From contig JAJFZO010000094.1 of assembly GCA_021397835.1 (NCBI GenBank), forward strand, positions 11,012,001 to 11,076,000: DNA of 64,000 nt. Reading direction: 5' to 3'. This DNA comes from Moringa oleifera. Taxonomy: Eukaryota > Streptophyta > Magnoliopsida > Brassicales > Moringaceae. This document shows positions 1 through 13,000 of the stretch, in pieces (within the stretch, counting starts at the first letter, position 1; every line of letters begins with the position of its first letter). The position numbers were made by a program, and so were the translations under genes. The notes beneath the pieces were generated by a model. That model saw only the letters and a program-made list of their open reading frames with translations. It ran no database searches and was not told the origin of the DNA.

Positions 1-3000
1 GAGCCATATAGATTCGGATCTTACAAGATCGATTTTGAAAAACTGAAGGTGGACTATATATAATATAATGATAACTACGTAACTTAAAACCAATCAATAA
101 GTTAAGAAATCTACGTCACGGTTCATGGAAATGACTAACAGCTAGCTAGTTAATAGAGACGGACAAAATCTCGATCGTCATTAGGGTTCTTCAAATAGGG
201 GTGTAACGAAAGTTGGTCACCGCAAGTCATTTAGGCCAAGTATGCTAATTAAGGCTGTAATGCAAACTGACGCATTCAATAAACCCTAGTCGACAGTGTC
301 TTTTTGTACATGGCGATGTTGTCGAGAACGAGACGCAACCCTAGTGGATTCAACTGCTTTGATTTCGTGCGATAACGACGCGAACGGATTCTAGGGTTAG
401 GGTTTGATGGCACGGACGGAGAGCTTAATTTGGTGAGCGAAAATTCGGTGCGAAGCTTACCGAACCAGACCATATATCGATCCGAGATTACGTGAAATAT
501 ATGGATAATGAAGCCTTGATCACATGTTGAAGGGTCATGCAATCGTGACTTGCTGAAATCTGTTAGGGAATTAGGCCTTTCTTTGTGGCATAAGGGTGGC
601 GTTGCTCTTGTAGTTAAATGAAACTTGTTTGGCAAACAAGAAAAGAAAAAAGGTCACGATGAAGGGTGGCCATGAAACATATATGCACGTGCTTGTTTAC
701 CCCTTTGAACAGAGTAGAAATGAAAGGGGAAGTTAGGTTTACCATGCGACACCAAAAAAATTGATTGATACCGTAATTTGGTAACGTAACCATGACTACT
801 TATGTTTCGATATCAACTTATCGAACGGAAAATATCGACAAAAGAAAACGATACTAACTCTAGCGGTCGCCTAAAAATAAACCATAAGGTCTATATTTAT
901 ATATTTTATATCATTTCAGAATCTTAATTGTCAAGTCTGTGACATAAGCTACTTAATTTAATCTGATTATCTAAGTGTTGATCATATTATATTCATGTGG
1001 ATGAAGGGATTGATGAAGGGTAGATTGAATGAGAGGAGGGGATGTGGGATCCACAAAATCAGAAGATTAGAAGCAAGTTGGGTGGAGATCTTGAAATGGG
1101 GCCGTTGAAAGGTTTGCAAAAGTGGATTTTTATTTGTAGTTTTTGGGATAATGAGGACACAGTGCTGCCCGAATGATTCGTCCAATGGGAACCCATGCTT
1201 GTGTACGTACAACCAATACGTTGGGGCCATTCATTGCCCCTTCCCTGCAACCACAACCTTTGGATTTTATACGATTAATAAAGATTGATTATATCGGTAA
1301 CATATATATTATATTTATAATTTTTAATTAAAATTTACAAATTAAATTTTTTATTAAATATTTAATATGAAAATTTTATTTATAATTTTTATTAATATTA
1401 ATAATTTTGTATACATATTTTATGTATATATTATTTTTACTTATGTAATTATTTAAATACTTTTTTAAAATACTATCAAAATAAAAATATTTTTACATCA
1501 ATCTTAACGAGAATATGTTAATATATAAAAATTTAAGTAAAATAAAAAATATTTTATTTATTTCAATAATTTTTAAGAAAGTATTAAAGTAATTATATAA
1601 ACAAAAATCACAAATATATTAGATATATACACAAATCCGTTAATATTAATAAAAATGATAAACGAAAGTTTTACATCAAGAGGTTAATAAAGAATAATTT
1701 TTAATTTTTTTTTTTGTTAACCTTGATTTGAGATTATAGATAAAATATAAGTTTTTTATGTAATTAATTTAAAAATAAATGATTTAAATAAATATTTTTA
1801 TTATATTATTAAACATAAATTTTGTGTCAATGATTGATGCACTTAATTTTTGTAAAATCATAAATAATATATGACGATTTGAGAATGGGCAAGCAATGAA
1901 ATCAAACATGAGAAAATAAGTAAGATACAGATTTTTTATTAATTTGGGTTCACGTTGAAATTTTAAATATAAAAATTAAAAATATTTTATAATTTAAAAT
2001 AATAATATAAAATTTAAAATCTAATATTACACAAAACTTATAAATATTATTAATTAAATTTTAATATTAAAATTAATAAATTGAATTATGATTTATTAAT
2101 TTGTATAAACTAAATCTGTTAAAAAATTGAAAATATTTAAATTAAAAATTATATATATAAATTTTAACTTCGAAATATTGATTCAAGATTGAAGATTCAG
2201 ATGAATTAAAATCTAAACTATTAAATTTCGATTTTGATTAATGTTTCATTTAAAAACAATTCAAATTTCGATTTATAAGTATTTGAATTTAAGTTCAGTT
2301 CAGATTTAATTTTAATTTAGGTTAAATTCAGATTCAAAATAAATTTATTTTATTTTTATTTACTAATAAAAAATATTTTAAATAAAAAATAAAATAATTA
2401 AGTATTGAATTTAATTAAAATATATATTTTAAAAATAAAGTATTATATATATTTTTATTTAATTTAATTTAAACCAAATTAAAATTATTGATTTTTATTT
2501 CGATTTAAAATTTTTATAAATTATAATTAAATTATATTTAAAATAATATTGATGATGATTTAAAATTTTAATTTAAATTATAAAAATTACTGTTGACTTC
2601 ACCGTTTCGAAACAAATCGTAGTCACCTCAGATAAAAATGACGATGGGTGTCAGATGAAAGTGGCTACGGGTGTGTGTGTGTGTGGTGTCGAGCTCCTGA
2701 TGACGATGAGAAAAGAGATAGAAGAAGTGACAGGGGGAGTGGGGCCATGTGGTCGATCATGGAGCCAGCAGGGGACCCCAGCCTATCTCGGATGGACCCG
2801 AAGGGTCGTGGGCCCCTATGTGCATTTGTGCTGCAAGAGGGTCCCTTTGAGTATCTGTGATGAGCTCACCTGCCAACTTACTTTCGATTTGTTTGGGAAA
2901 TCGGCATGATGAGAGGCAATGTGGTTTATGGATCCTCTCTAGTGACCAAAAGTGGCTTTTTGGTGGTGGGGGTTCGATTAACAAAAGCGTGAAATCTCAA

Positions 3001-3107
3001 GTGTAAAAAGCTTTGCTTCCTTTTTTTTTTTGGGTTGCCCTCTGTGACCTTGTGGTCCCCACCTCCCTACTCTCTCTTGCGTCCACGTATACCTGATCCC
3101 GGTGCCA

Positions 3108-3115
3108 CACGTGTC
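3108..3115 (+). promoter_or_regulatory. G-box/ABRE-like site upstream of the NAC gene
   Basis: CACGTGTC contains both a G-box core (CACGTG) and the ABA-response core ACGTGTC. It lies about 365 bp before the NAC start codon. A second ACGTGTC copy is at 3251-3257. Such sites are typical targets of bZIP (ABF/AREB) and bHLH factors. The sequence is seen directly; its function is inferred. Confidence 0.45.
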
Positions 3116-3250
3116 GACTCATCGACGGTCCCATCTCCCACTTCACGTCATCATCTGCCGCCCATCACCCTCCTCTCCCTGGCCTCCACCCAACACCCTC
3201 TGCACGAATTCACCTGATTCCTGATTGACATTTTTGCCCTTGTTCCATTA

Positions 3251-3257
3251 CGTGTCG
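3251..3257 (+). promoter_or_regulatory. Second ACGTGTC (ABRE-like) site in the NAC promoter
   Basis: This is an exact ACGTGTC core about 220 bp upstream of the NAC start, in the same orientation as the copy at 3109-3115. Paired ABRE-like sites are the usual arrangement in ABA-inducible promoters. Whether they act here is inference. Confidence 0.4.
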
Positions 3258-3477
3258 TGGTATGATTGGTCCTTGTCAAGACCATGCATGCATTGCAGTA
3301 GTATGTTAGATAAATACTTTGGCCCAAATATCATTTAAAAGAATGGTCATGGAAGAATAACTGAGTCGCCTCTGAAAGCTGTACTGATATGTTCTTCTCT
3401 GATATTAAACACTCGAAACGCAAAGCCGCAAATTCTGGAATTCAACAGTAGTAATTCTACTGCTACTGGGTGCACCA

Positions 3478-4759
3478 ATGGAGAGCACCAATTCGTCTAC
3501 CGGCTCCCAACAGCCTAACCTGCCGCCGGGTTTTCGGTTCCATCCCACCGACGAGGAGCTGGTGGTTCACTACCTCAAGAAGAAGGCTAGTTCAGCTCCT
3601 CTGCCCGTCGCGATCATAGCAGAAGTTGATCTCTACAAGTTTGATCCGTGGGAGCTGCCTGGTGCTTTATATTTATATTACTGAATCTTTTTGGGTTTCG
3701 TTGGTTTTGAATCCCAAGTTGTTTGTGGGCTGTGTGATTAAGTACTGATGATTGGTTTCCCGTTTGCATGAATTTCAGCTAAGGCCACATTTGGGGAGCA
3801 GGAGTGGTACTTCTTTAGCCCCAGAGACAGGAAGTACCCTAACGGGGCCAGGCCGAACAGGGCGGCGACTTCTGGCTATTGGAAGGCTACCGGAACTGAC
3901 AAGCCGGTGCTGACCTCAGGGGGGACTCAAAAGGTTGGAGTTAAGAAGGCGCTTGTCTTCTATGGAGGGAAGCCACCAAAGGGGATCAAAACCAATTGGA
4001 TCATGCATGAATACAGGCTTGCTGATAACAAGGTTAACAACAAGCCTCCTGGCTGTGACCTGGGCAACAAGAAGAATTCCTTAAGGGTATGATCAGTAAT
4101 TACCCTGTTTTTGATTATCTTTTAATATTAGATAAGTTTTATGATGAATAGTGTTATATGCCCACTAGAGCTGACGATGATTTCTTCGGTTGTTTGTTTT
4201 CATTTAGCTTGACGATTGGGTTTTGTGTCGAATCTACAAGAAGAATAACACCAATAGACCAACGGATCATGAAAAGGATGATTCCATGGATGAGATGCTT
4301 GGGCCTATACCACCTTCCATATCAGTTGGCAGTCATCACCACAACACAAAACTGAGTCTGCTCCCAGTAAAGAACACAAGCTACAGCGCGTTGCTTGAGA
4401 GTGATCACCATCTGTTTGAAGGAATAATGAGCAGTCACGATGGTGTCAACAACGGTTCCATGTCTCAGTTGCCCTCTTCCAGCTCAAAGGCAGAGCTGCC
4501 TTTGGTACCTCTCAAAAGAACAATCCCTTCTCTGTACTGGACCGACGACGACACCACCGGGGCTCCGACGAACAAGAGGTTCCATGGGGAAAACAACGAC
4601 GGGTGCATCGAGAGAACCGATGGGAATGGCTCAGTTGCCACTCTGCTTAGTCAGCTGCCACAGACCCCTGCGTTGCACCCACAAACAATGTTAGGGTCTC
4701 TAGGAGACGGGATTTTTCGGCCACCGTATCAACTCCCAGGCCTGAATTGGTACTCCTAA
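3478..4759 (+). CDS. NAC056: NAC domain transcription factor, NARS/NAM (NAC056/NAC018) clade
   Basis: This is a plant-specific nuclear transcription factor. Three exons (3478-3661, 3779-4086, 4208-4759) have GT-AG borders and join in phase to a 347-residue protein. The NAC domain fills about residues 15-176. Subdomain A is [19 protein letters not shown], followed by [11 protein letters not shown], the [13 protein letters not shown] region, a [12 protein letters not shown] block, [24 protein letters not shown] and, at the start of exon 3, [12 protein letters not shown]. The C-terminal half is Ser/His/Asn-rich and probably the activation region. The MEST...LPPGF N-terminus, the NKKNSLR splice junction and the exon pattern match the Arabidopsis NAC056/NAC018 (NARS1/NARS2) pair as I remember it. 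That pair controls seed-coat development and embryogenesis. Two ABRE-like sites lie upstream. A candidate AATAAA signal is at 5129-5134. Family identity is firm; the exact orthologue is inferred. Confidence 0.95.
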
Positions 4760-7258
4760 TCACAAGTTCAAGTTCCAAGTTGCTGTTTAATTAGTATAGC
4801 GGTGCATACTATTTCTTGCACGAAAGAAATCAGTGTTTTCAAGTAGTTAGATTGGAAGCTGTTGACACTATATATGTTTGATATACTTGATACGTGTATC
4901 TCTGGATTGGGTATTGAGATTTTGGTTGCTAGGGAGAGATTAGAGACTGCTAAAGCACATATAGCCTCAGCCCTCAAAGCCTTCCTTGGACTGGAACACG
5001 TAGCTGCTAATCTCATCAGGTGAGGCCCCATAGATCTACATGTATATTCTCATATGTATACTTAGATGTTTTGTGTAGAGATATATTAGAATGAACGATG
5101 AGGTTGAGGTTGATCTTTCCTGTAGAAAAATAAAAACTGATGAATGATATAGTGTTTTGTTCTCTAGGAGCTAAAACTTGTATAGGGTCATATCCTTTTG
5201 TTTGTAGAACTCCGCAAATTTCAAGAAATATACTGATTATGGTTTGCCTATATATGTTACATATATCTGTTCATCCTGCTGATCATTAACTCGCTTAGCT
5301 TGTGGGATGATTAGTTTGCTTTTTTGAGATGCTTGGTTGTATTCAAAGAGAGCGTCGGTGATGGCTTCTTTTTGTTTTCCTTTTTATCTCTTTTGATCCA
5401 TTCCTATTAGGGTACACATATGGCAGCCTGTGTTTAGGTCATATTGCATAAACCCTAGATGGGGTAAAACATCTTCTTTCATTTGTCAAGTTTTCTGATT
5501 AACCCATAAGCTAATATGGAAATATTCCAAATCAAAAATTTTCATTTGGTTTACTCGGACCATTAGCTACCATGGAAAAGAAAATTGCAATGGGAATTTC
5601 TCATCGAGCTTTCATTATATCATGATTTTCCAAGAAAAGAAAATGAACGGAATCTTTTGCTCTAATTTATGTATGCACTCTTTATCCATGAAGCGTCATA
5701 GTTTCTTGATATTTGATTATTTTGACGGAGGTATGAACTAAAGAATAAGTGTAATTAAGTAGCATTAATAGTATGACCATATCTCTAATAATTCACTTGA
5801 AATAGAAATATATGAACAAGTTGCCATGCCATGCGACTTTTCATATAATACATGATTTATTAATTTCATTAAATTTTAATAATTACTTACTATTAGTTAA
5901 TTAATTATATAAAATCCTTTTCTTCATACTATTATTATGATTTGTATATATTATATTAATATACATGCAAAGGTCAACCACAGTTCATTTTGTTTGTAAT
6001 AACTATATATGCATCAATATAAACATACCCGCGAAATATGAATTAGGATTTTTCCTTGATATAACTTGTGCAGCTTTTTAATATGAAAATTAAAAAAAAA
6101 TACTTATATAATTTATTATAATTTTAAAAAATAAATAATTTATTATTTATTTAATCATCCCATATCAAAAAATTAAAAATAAAAGTCAGATAGAGAATTT
6201 TAACTAGAAATACCAAGATAATTATAAAATAGTAAAAACACTTACTTTTTAAAACACTTATGGAATCAATTATTGATTTCCACTTCTTTAATTTCTTTTT
6301 TCTTTTTATCGTCAATGATGATTTAATTTTCAAAAAGAACGGTTGGAAATTTGCAAATGGATGGTGTCATTTTCTTTGGTGGGAGGGATAGATAAGACAC
6401 AGTCAAGTAAACTGGAGTGAGCTAGAGGTCACAAATTGATGTCAATGAGGCCACACCTTTCTCTTAGCTGACCAAAAGGACGCTTTCAATTTCATTAAAA
6501 CGGAATCATTATCCTAAAACCACGCAAATTAAAAACCCCTTAATTACGGGTTTCTATTTTTTGTATAGAATACAAAATAGCTCTCAAAAAAATTTCATAT
6601 CATTAGCACCTAATTTTGGTATAGATATTGAAAGGGTGAAAGTGCCCTAGAAATATCTCTTCATTAATCGTGATTATTACTTTGGTATTTATCCCTTTTC
6701 CACTATCCCGCATGCTTAATTACTTTGATGCCCATAAAAGCATAGGTTAATTTACACAAATACTTAAGCCCTTAATTTTTAAAAATAATTAGAAAAATAA
6801 AAAAACACTTTTATGGTACAAAAATGGACCGACTACCTTAATGACTAAATTGATTGATCATCTCATTTTCATGATAGTGAATCCAATGGGCTTGGATTAG
6901 GCCGAATTGAGACCCAGTGGGCTGGTTTCCAGCCCGTTTAGTTACTTGCACAATTAAATTTAATACATAATTAACGAATTAATGTTGAATTATTATTTAT
7001 TAATTAGATCTTAAGGCGGCCTTTTGACTCAATAATGAAGAAAGATCATTAAGAGGGTTGACTGCCGAGTACCCGTGGAAGAAGGGAGTGGAGATAGTCA
7101 AATATTACTGCAATATTAACATTCTGGTTCTCGAAGTCTCAGCTTATAAAAATCATAACCAAGTTTTTTTATAATAAAAAAAATCGGTCAAAGTCTCCAG
7201 AACGACGCCGCCTCAAGAAATACTGAGTCAGCTTCGCTGTCACTCTCTCTCTTTTCTC
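4760..7258. other. Intergenic region between the NAC and serine-rich genes
   Basis: The first 400 bases probably hold the NAC 3' UTR, with AATAAA at 5129-5134. The rest is AT-rich spacer with no supported gene. An AT-rich block runs about 5830-6340. Around 6880-6940 there are several GGGC/GCCC words of the site II (TGGGCY) type, with no gene start near enough to assign them. Confidence 0.6.
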
Positions 7259-7266
7259 TATAAATA
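7259..7266 (+). promoter_or_regulatory. TATA box of the serine-rich-like gene
   Basis: TATAAATA lies 87 bp upstream of the start codon at 7353 and directly follows a CT-rich tract. This is the usual arrangement for a plant core promoter and would give a 5' UTR of roughly 60 bases. Confidence 0.6.
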
Positions 7267-7352
7267 TATAAGATTCACACGGACTTCCCGTTAGGGATGC
7301 TCGTCTGACCATTTCATCTCAGAAACGGTAATATTCTCTTCAGCTCGACAAA

Positions 7353-7679
7353 ATGCAGGCCGCCTCTCCGAATTCTGGCATCGCAAGGCTGCAGCTTCCG
7401 GGGAGGGCGTCCCTGGAAGGAAATCGGGGTGGTAGAAAGGTTCATGTAGCGGCGTCGAGTGCTAGGTCCAGGCATGTTTGTAAGTGCTTGAGCCACCCTG
7501 GTGCAGGCCGGTGCGGCCACCATAGGTCCGTGGTGCCCACCAGTGACAGGTTGAGGAGGAACCAAGCAAACAAAGAACTATTGAGAAGAGCGTTGGCGCC
7601 ACCGAATCGCAGGTTGAGTCTGAGATGGTGGAATTTCCGGCCGACGCCTAGCCGACTTTCCAATATGTCAATGGCTTGA
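7353..7679 (+). CDS. Small serine-rich-protein-like (plant-specific, one exon)
   Basis: This intronless frame encodes 108 residues, and its ATG follows a clear TATA box. The core, residues 41-57 (HVCKCLSHPGAGRCGHH), matches the Cys-x-Cys...HPG...RC..H signature of the plant 'serine-rich protein-related' family, usually seen as C-x-C-x-P-T-x-H-P-G-S-F-R-C. Residues 77-105 contain the family's second conserved block: LLRRALAPP, then a Trp-Trp pair and PTPSRLSNM near the C-terminus. The protein is very basic (many Arg) and has no signal peptide or membrane segment. The spaced Cys and His residues suggest possible metal binding, but no function is established to my knowledge. A reverse-strand open frame over the same bases has no family features. 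Confidence 0.8.
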   Translation: MQAASPNSGIARLQLPGRASLEGNRGGRKVHVAASSARSRHVCKCLSHPGAGRCGHHRSVVPTSDRLRRNQANKELLRRALAPPNRRLSLRWWNFRPTPSRLSNMSMA

Positions 7680-8972
7680 GTTTCCTTTCTTCTTTTCTTA
7701 ATTTTCAAGCTTTTAACAAGAGAGATATGTAGATTGCATTGAAGAGAGCATGTAAATTCATGAATTCAAACTTTTTCTTCTGAAATTCTGGTTGGTATTC
7801 ACGATTTTATCTGAATATGAACTTGTCATGGTTAGAATCTCTGTTGTTTGATCTGGGAATCCATCAGATACCCATATGATTTTTCTCAGGTTTCTGGGTC
7901 ATCTGGATCATTTTCCGTCGAAGGGGGAAAGTGGGTGGGTCCGTTGAGTTGTCTGTCTGATTCAAATTGGTAATAGTGTTTGCTGTTGCCAACTCCCAAA
8001 AGCAGCAGCTTTCTTTGAAAGAATAGAATATATTTCCCTTTCGGTCATCACAACTTGTTTAGTTGTTAGGCTCCAGCTCCTCACTGTCAATGCCTAGTTG
8101 TTTCCCAGTAGTTCCAAATGAGATAAGATTAGCACCTTTCCACTCATCTGAATTGAACTAATCTTTGATATTTTTCTACTGAACTGATCCTTCCATGACA
8201 TATTAACAAAATTAACAAATAAAAATATTTTCTTGATTTTTGTATTTTATTAATATATTCAAATTTTTTTAAAAGATCAATGCAAAGTAAATCAATATTG
8301 TTAAGATCATGGTTGGGCCAAAAGGGGACTAGAGTGGAAACAGAACCAAATTCAAAACTGAATGGGCCGAAAAGGAAAATGGAGGAGCCCCAGGTCAGAC
8401 CCAACCCAAACTTCAAATGGGATTCTGCAAATCTCAGAGTCTTCAACAGAGCCTGACTTGTTAGCAAGATAATTCAACTCAGTCCCTGGCAGTAAGCTTC
8501 TCTTCCTCCAGAAAGGCTCGATTTCTATAATAGTGCAACCTTAAGGGTGCACAAACCTTACTAAACAGTTATGGACCCAAGGATCTGTCATGATTCTAGA
8601 AAGAGAAACTTTTACATTCTATAGAACCTCGGCGATGCCAATGTTATCTATACAGTTAGCAGGCATATCTGAGAAAGTATAAAATGAAATTTCAAGCAGG
8701 AAGATTTATGTCATGTAAAGATACAGATGGAAACCTCCAAGGCGGCATTTAAGACATACAGTTATTAGTTGCCAGTCATGTTGTGCACTGCCTGCAGTTC
8801 ATGAAGATCACGCCTATCTGACGATGGGTTCAATCACAATTTGTTGACAACAGATCTCCTTGTGTTTTTCTGCTCTCATTCCTGGTGTTCAAATGTTTAT
8901 TCCTGTTGCAGTATCACAATATCAGGTTTATATTCTGCAGTATTAATATAATTGTCAGTGTATATTTGTCTT
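7680..8972. other. Spacer between the serine-rich and Mpv17-type genes
   Basis: This stretch contains the 3' UTR of the + strand gene and, from about 8.5 kb on, probably the 3' UTR of the convergent - strand Mpv17-type gene. No additional coding region is supported. A 107-residue reverse-strand open frame around 8144-8467 has no recognisable motif. Confidence 0.55.
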
Positions 8973-11900
8973 TTAGTGTACCTGAGGAGGATCTATGGAT
9001 GGAGAAGTCGAGGAAGTTTCAGCTGGTGTCTCGGGGATTCTTGCTTCTGATTTCTCATTCGAATAACTACCAAAGAGAAATAAATTATCAGTCAGACTAG
9101 AATTATGATTTAGACAAGGCATAAATAAGGGCACTGACAGGAATAACATTAAGAAAAGTACAGAAATTAAACATTTTTTCACTTTCCCCAGAAAGAGTTT
9201 AACAAAACTTAAAGACTGTTTGTCTGTACTCCATTCTTATCCATCACAATTTGTACAAGTTATGGCAGAGAATACATAATGGGTGGTCCAAGGACTTGTG
9301 GTTGACTAGAAGTTTTGATGGGGTTGTCTCGGCTATTTTTTCAGTTCAATATTCAAAGGATACAATGGAGGAATCCTTCTGTCACGGGAAAGGGACTAAA
9401 CAAGATGAAGACAAAATATGGCTTGGCTTTACATGATGAGGACCTCAGATTCTTTCAATTTCTATCCACAAAAACACAATCAATAATAGATACTTCAAAT
9501 ACACCAGAAAAATTCTGAGTCCGGAATGCTACAAAGCAGTACTAAACAACGATATCTGATAAATGAGAACCACTTAAATAAATGCAGTGACAGCTAAATA
9601 TTTCGGAAGTAGAATCTTCTCAAGAATAAAACCAGGAAACAAGCTATATCAAGGAGAAACCTAGTCCCAGATTTAAATTTATTAGTAAATATGTGCCTCA
9701 TATATAAAAAAAAAAACTCTGGAGAAACTAGAAGGCTTCACTTGTTCTTTTAAATATCAGATACATAATTATATATCTGAGAACCATTTAAAGTCACAGT
9801 CACAAATTGGCTCTTTCTCAATCAGAATGTGCTTCCTGTATAAGTGCCAGAACAGAAAATATTCTTCAATATTTAGTGGCAAGTATATGACAATTAAAAA
9901 TATATGCACATAGGAATTCTTTCTTTTGCTTTTTTAGATACTTACGTGGACAGTATTGTCACCCAAATGAGCTCCACACAATCCACCCAAAGAAGTCTTT
10001 GTTCTATTGGGATCACGCCGTAGGTAATAAGGTGAGCAAATGGCCAAAGCTTCCATCCTGCCTGCATAGAGATCATAGAAAATGATACTGTTAGATTCAA
10101 CAGAAATGCAAATCTCTATCCGCTTATTTCAATTAAAGCTGTAAATCAGAAGAAAATTACAGAAACTTGATTAACTCTGTTTATTAAAACATAAAAAAGA
10201 AAAAGAAAATATTTGGTTTCTTATCTATCTTGATCTGCTGCACTGACTTACAACTGCTGGATAAATTAAAAAGCTTTTGAAGGCTTCTACATAATTTATA
10301 CCTGAGGCAAGGACAACCATGATCCTCTTCTCAAACTAAAGGGGAAAAAAGAAATCAAATTGACCCTATACTCACTCAACCAACAACTAGAAGAACCCTT
10401 TGAAGGATATCATAACGTGTTCAAAGAAATGGAAACAATTTCTTTCAGAATCCCGTTGGAAAAACATGGATTGTTAAAATGCTTAACAAATAAACTCACT
10501 TTAGCATGAAGTTAGTTATAGCGAACATAGAGTAGCCATGGCTAAGATGGTCCTGATTCTTTCTAGCTTCATTGCTAAGGGAAGCAATCACTTATGTAGT
10601 GACCTTAGATAATTCAAACCGAAACCACCTAAAGAAGAATTCAAAAGTACATTAGAAGGGAAGGAGATCTTCTTACAGTCAGCATGGGCCAGAATGTTGC
10701 TCTCAATTCAGAAAAGATACTGATTGGGGATTCAAGTCGCAAAAATCCCAAAACTGTGAAATAAATACTATTCCAAACTGCTGCCCATGCAGTTTGGTCA
10801 AAGGCTACTTTGGCAGGAACCACCCACCAATCTTGGAAAGGAAAAAGCTCCTGCACAGCAGATTAAATATTATTAGATTAAAACCCATAGTGATAAAATA
10901 TCAGGCCAACATATCCAATGTGGAAAAAATGCTAACCAAATGAGCACCTCACAGAACTGGTAATAGTAATGAGAAAGAGAACCATGTAGAGTAAAGCCAA
11001 CGAGGCCGGATCTGAACATTCGGGTACGGTCAAACTCAAAGAGAGGTTTCCCTTCATAGCACTGCATGTTTTACAACATAAACAAGATAAAAATCATAAT
11101 AAAAATTTATACTGAGAAGTAAAATTTGAAAAATGTTCGTTTACAACATTAACTAACCTGTGCAATCCAATCCCCTATAGAATAGACAACTCCACTTATA
11201 ACCATTTTAGCCAGAACTGGGTTTTTCTTCAGAGCTTCCTCATAAGCAGCCCAGTTATGGAGTGGAGCATATCTTAGAATCTCATATAGAGTCCAACCCT
11301 GAGAGACAATCAGGAAGGAGAGATTAGGAAGTCATGTTGATTAACAATTATCAACACCATGCAGCTGGAATTAGATTGAACAGGAAATCAAAGTTAAATT
11401 TTATTTTCAGAGCCTTCAATTTTTTATTTAAATCCATAGCATCAAAGTTGTAGATGAATAAATTGCAATTCCCAAAAAGACAATCTCAATATGAAGTGCA
11501 TTCCCCTCTGAGAACTAGAAGGACTAAACAGAATTTTTTTCCTTGCACTTTATTTCAGATCATGAATCTATTGAACAATATTATGCAACTATTGGAGTCT
11601 GTCTGATTCTATCTCTCATATACCTCTTCCGGCTTGGCAAGTAATCCATCTGAACATCTTTTCCCCTGTTCAACTGATTCTACACATAACTTTCGGCTAT
11701 ACTTTTCTAGTTTATACTAAATGCAGTCTACTTGTGGCTTTAAGAAATTTTGTGCTTTAATTTACAAATCGCAGATGAATGCTCAAACCATCCAAAACTG
11801 GTCATTTTGGCTCATTCACAATTTAAATATATAAGAACCATAGGCCCCCACTTTAGCTGTCATGGATGATTGATCTGGGATGAACAACCTTGCTCCACAT

Positions 11901-13000
11901 CACTCTGCTGCCATATCATTCAAAATTTATCATGGAGCATCTCATGATGGTCTTAACTTCTCTTGACAACCCCTCTCTCCACAAACTAAAGCACAAATAC
12001 ATTCTATCAGTTACATCACAATTATGCTCTTAGTTGGCCAGACATAACCCGCTTATTGTTCTCTTATTTCGTGCATATGCCTGGCGGCTTCTTCCACAAC
12101 TGGATTCACTACAATTCTCAATCTCACAAGACAGCCAGAAATTGAAAATCAAATACCAAATAATTCTAAATTGTTTAGAAAAGACTGGTCCAAAGAAAGA
12201 TTTTACTCCCCAAATAACAAACGAACAAGAAATTGAACATCTTGAATGGATAAGAACATACACCAGAAAAGAAGGAACGTTCATATGAAATGGTTTAAGA
12301 GAAAATCCAGAAAATTAAAAGGAACTCTGAGTAAGAGACATTGAGAGAGAGGAGAGTAACAAAAAAACACTTCAGCATTGAGCACATGCGCTGAATCCCA
12401 CAACCGCTCACCATTTATCCCAAACAGCAAACAATCACACACAGACACACACATATATTTATATATGTATATGTATGGATATAATTTATGCACACTTACA
12501 TGCCAATAATCGTGATCAATTGTCAGCAACTTGGTGATGGCAAAAGTACCAGCAGCAAGAACAATGGTCGCATTAATAGTCCTATCAAGCATTTTATCAA
12601 TGTCCTCATCATCTGTTCTAATCTCCCCCGCATCACCAACCGAAGAAGAAGAAGCAGAAGAAGAGAACCCTTCAAACGATAGTATTCGCTCGTTCGCAGC
12701 ACCAAACCCACTAACCTGACTCGCCAATTCGGTCCCTTCCCTCTCTACTTGACTTACTAAAGCCCCTTCTTGCTGGTTCGTACTGTCTCCACTCTGCACC
12801 GGGATCACATCGAGCTCCTCTTGCAGAGCCGACTTCAGGATGACGTTATCCTTTTTCCCGTTTCTTCTCGCGAAAAGATAGTTCTGGGGAAGTTTTGGAC
12901 CAAAAAAAGAAGAGTTGGCGATGGGCTTCGAGATGGGTTTCTTGGGTTTTGAAAGAGAGAGGAGGCTTCGAGGAGAGATGGTCGTCTGCAGAGAGGCCAT
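8973..13000 (-). CDS. Mpv17/PMP22 family membrane protein, probably plastid-targeted
   Basis: Six exons on the minus strand (12500-13000, 11158-11298, 10948-11061, 10677-10850, 9946-10061, 8973-9066) join in phase to about 379 residues. Residues 1-60 are Ser/Lys/Arg-rich and acid-poor, like a plastid transit peptide. An acidic linker with a poly-Ser run (about 113-120) and a hydrophobic segment (about 144-158) follow. The Mpv17/PMP22 domain spans roughly 190-350. It includes GDWIAQCYEGKP, FRSGLVGFTLHGSLSHYYYQ, FQDWWVVPAKVAFDQT and the closing block WPFAHLITYGVIP with LLWVDCVELIWVT. The family consists of small four-helix membrane proteins of peroxisomes, mitochondria or plastids, proposed to form channels. 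The close match to Arabidopsis At1g52870 is from memory. The C-terminal tail, after EKSEAR, is hydrophilic and Pro/Ser-rich. Organelle and function are inferred; family and exon structure are firm. Confidence 0.92.
12436..12480. repeat. CA/TA microsatellite in intron 1 of the Mpv17-type gene
   Basis: Alternating CA repeats grade into TA/TG repeats just past the exon 1 donor site (intron 1 of the minus-strand gene). This is a simple repeat of the kind that is often length-variable. Confidence 0.7.

Larger units (their letters stand above)
1..3300. other. AT-rich intergenic region upstream of the NAC gene
   Basis: No gene is supported here. The short open frames on either strand lack recognisable domains, splice partners or family motifs. 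About 1270-2600 is almost pure A+T with many short homopolymer runs. From about 2640 the base composition becomes normal, and this part probably belongs to the NAC promoter. Confidence 0.7.

Noticed and set aside
276..635. 119-residue minus-strand open frame
   Set aside because: No domain, splice partner or family resemblance; in an intergenic region with no promoter signal.
7442..7708. 88-residue minus-strand frame opposite the serine-rich gene
   Set aside because: It is the mirror of a GC-rich real coding frame. The + strand frame carries the conserved family motif and a TATA box.
12281..12499. Continuation of exon 1 of the Mpv17-type gene to a stop at 12281
   Set aside because: The exon has a strong donor (CAT|GTAAGT) at 12499/12500, and the next exon continues the family sequence in phase. 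The read-through is intron.
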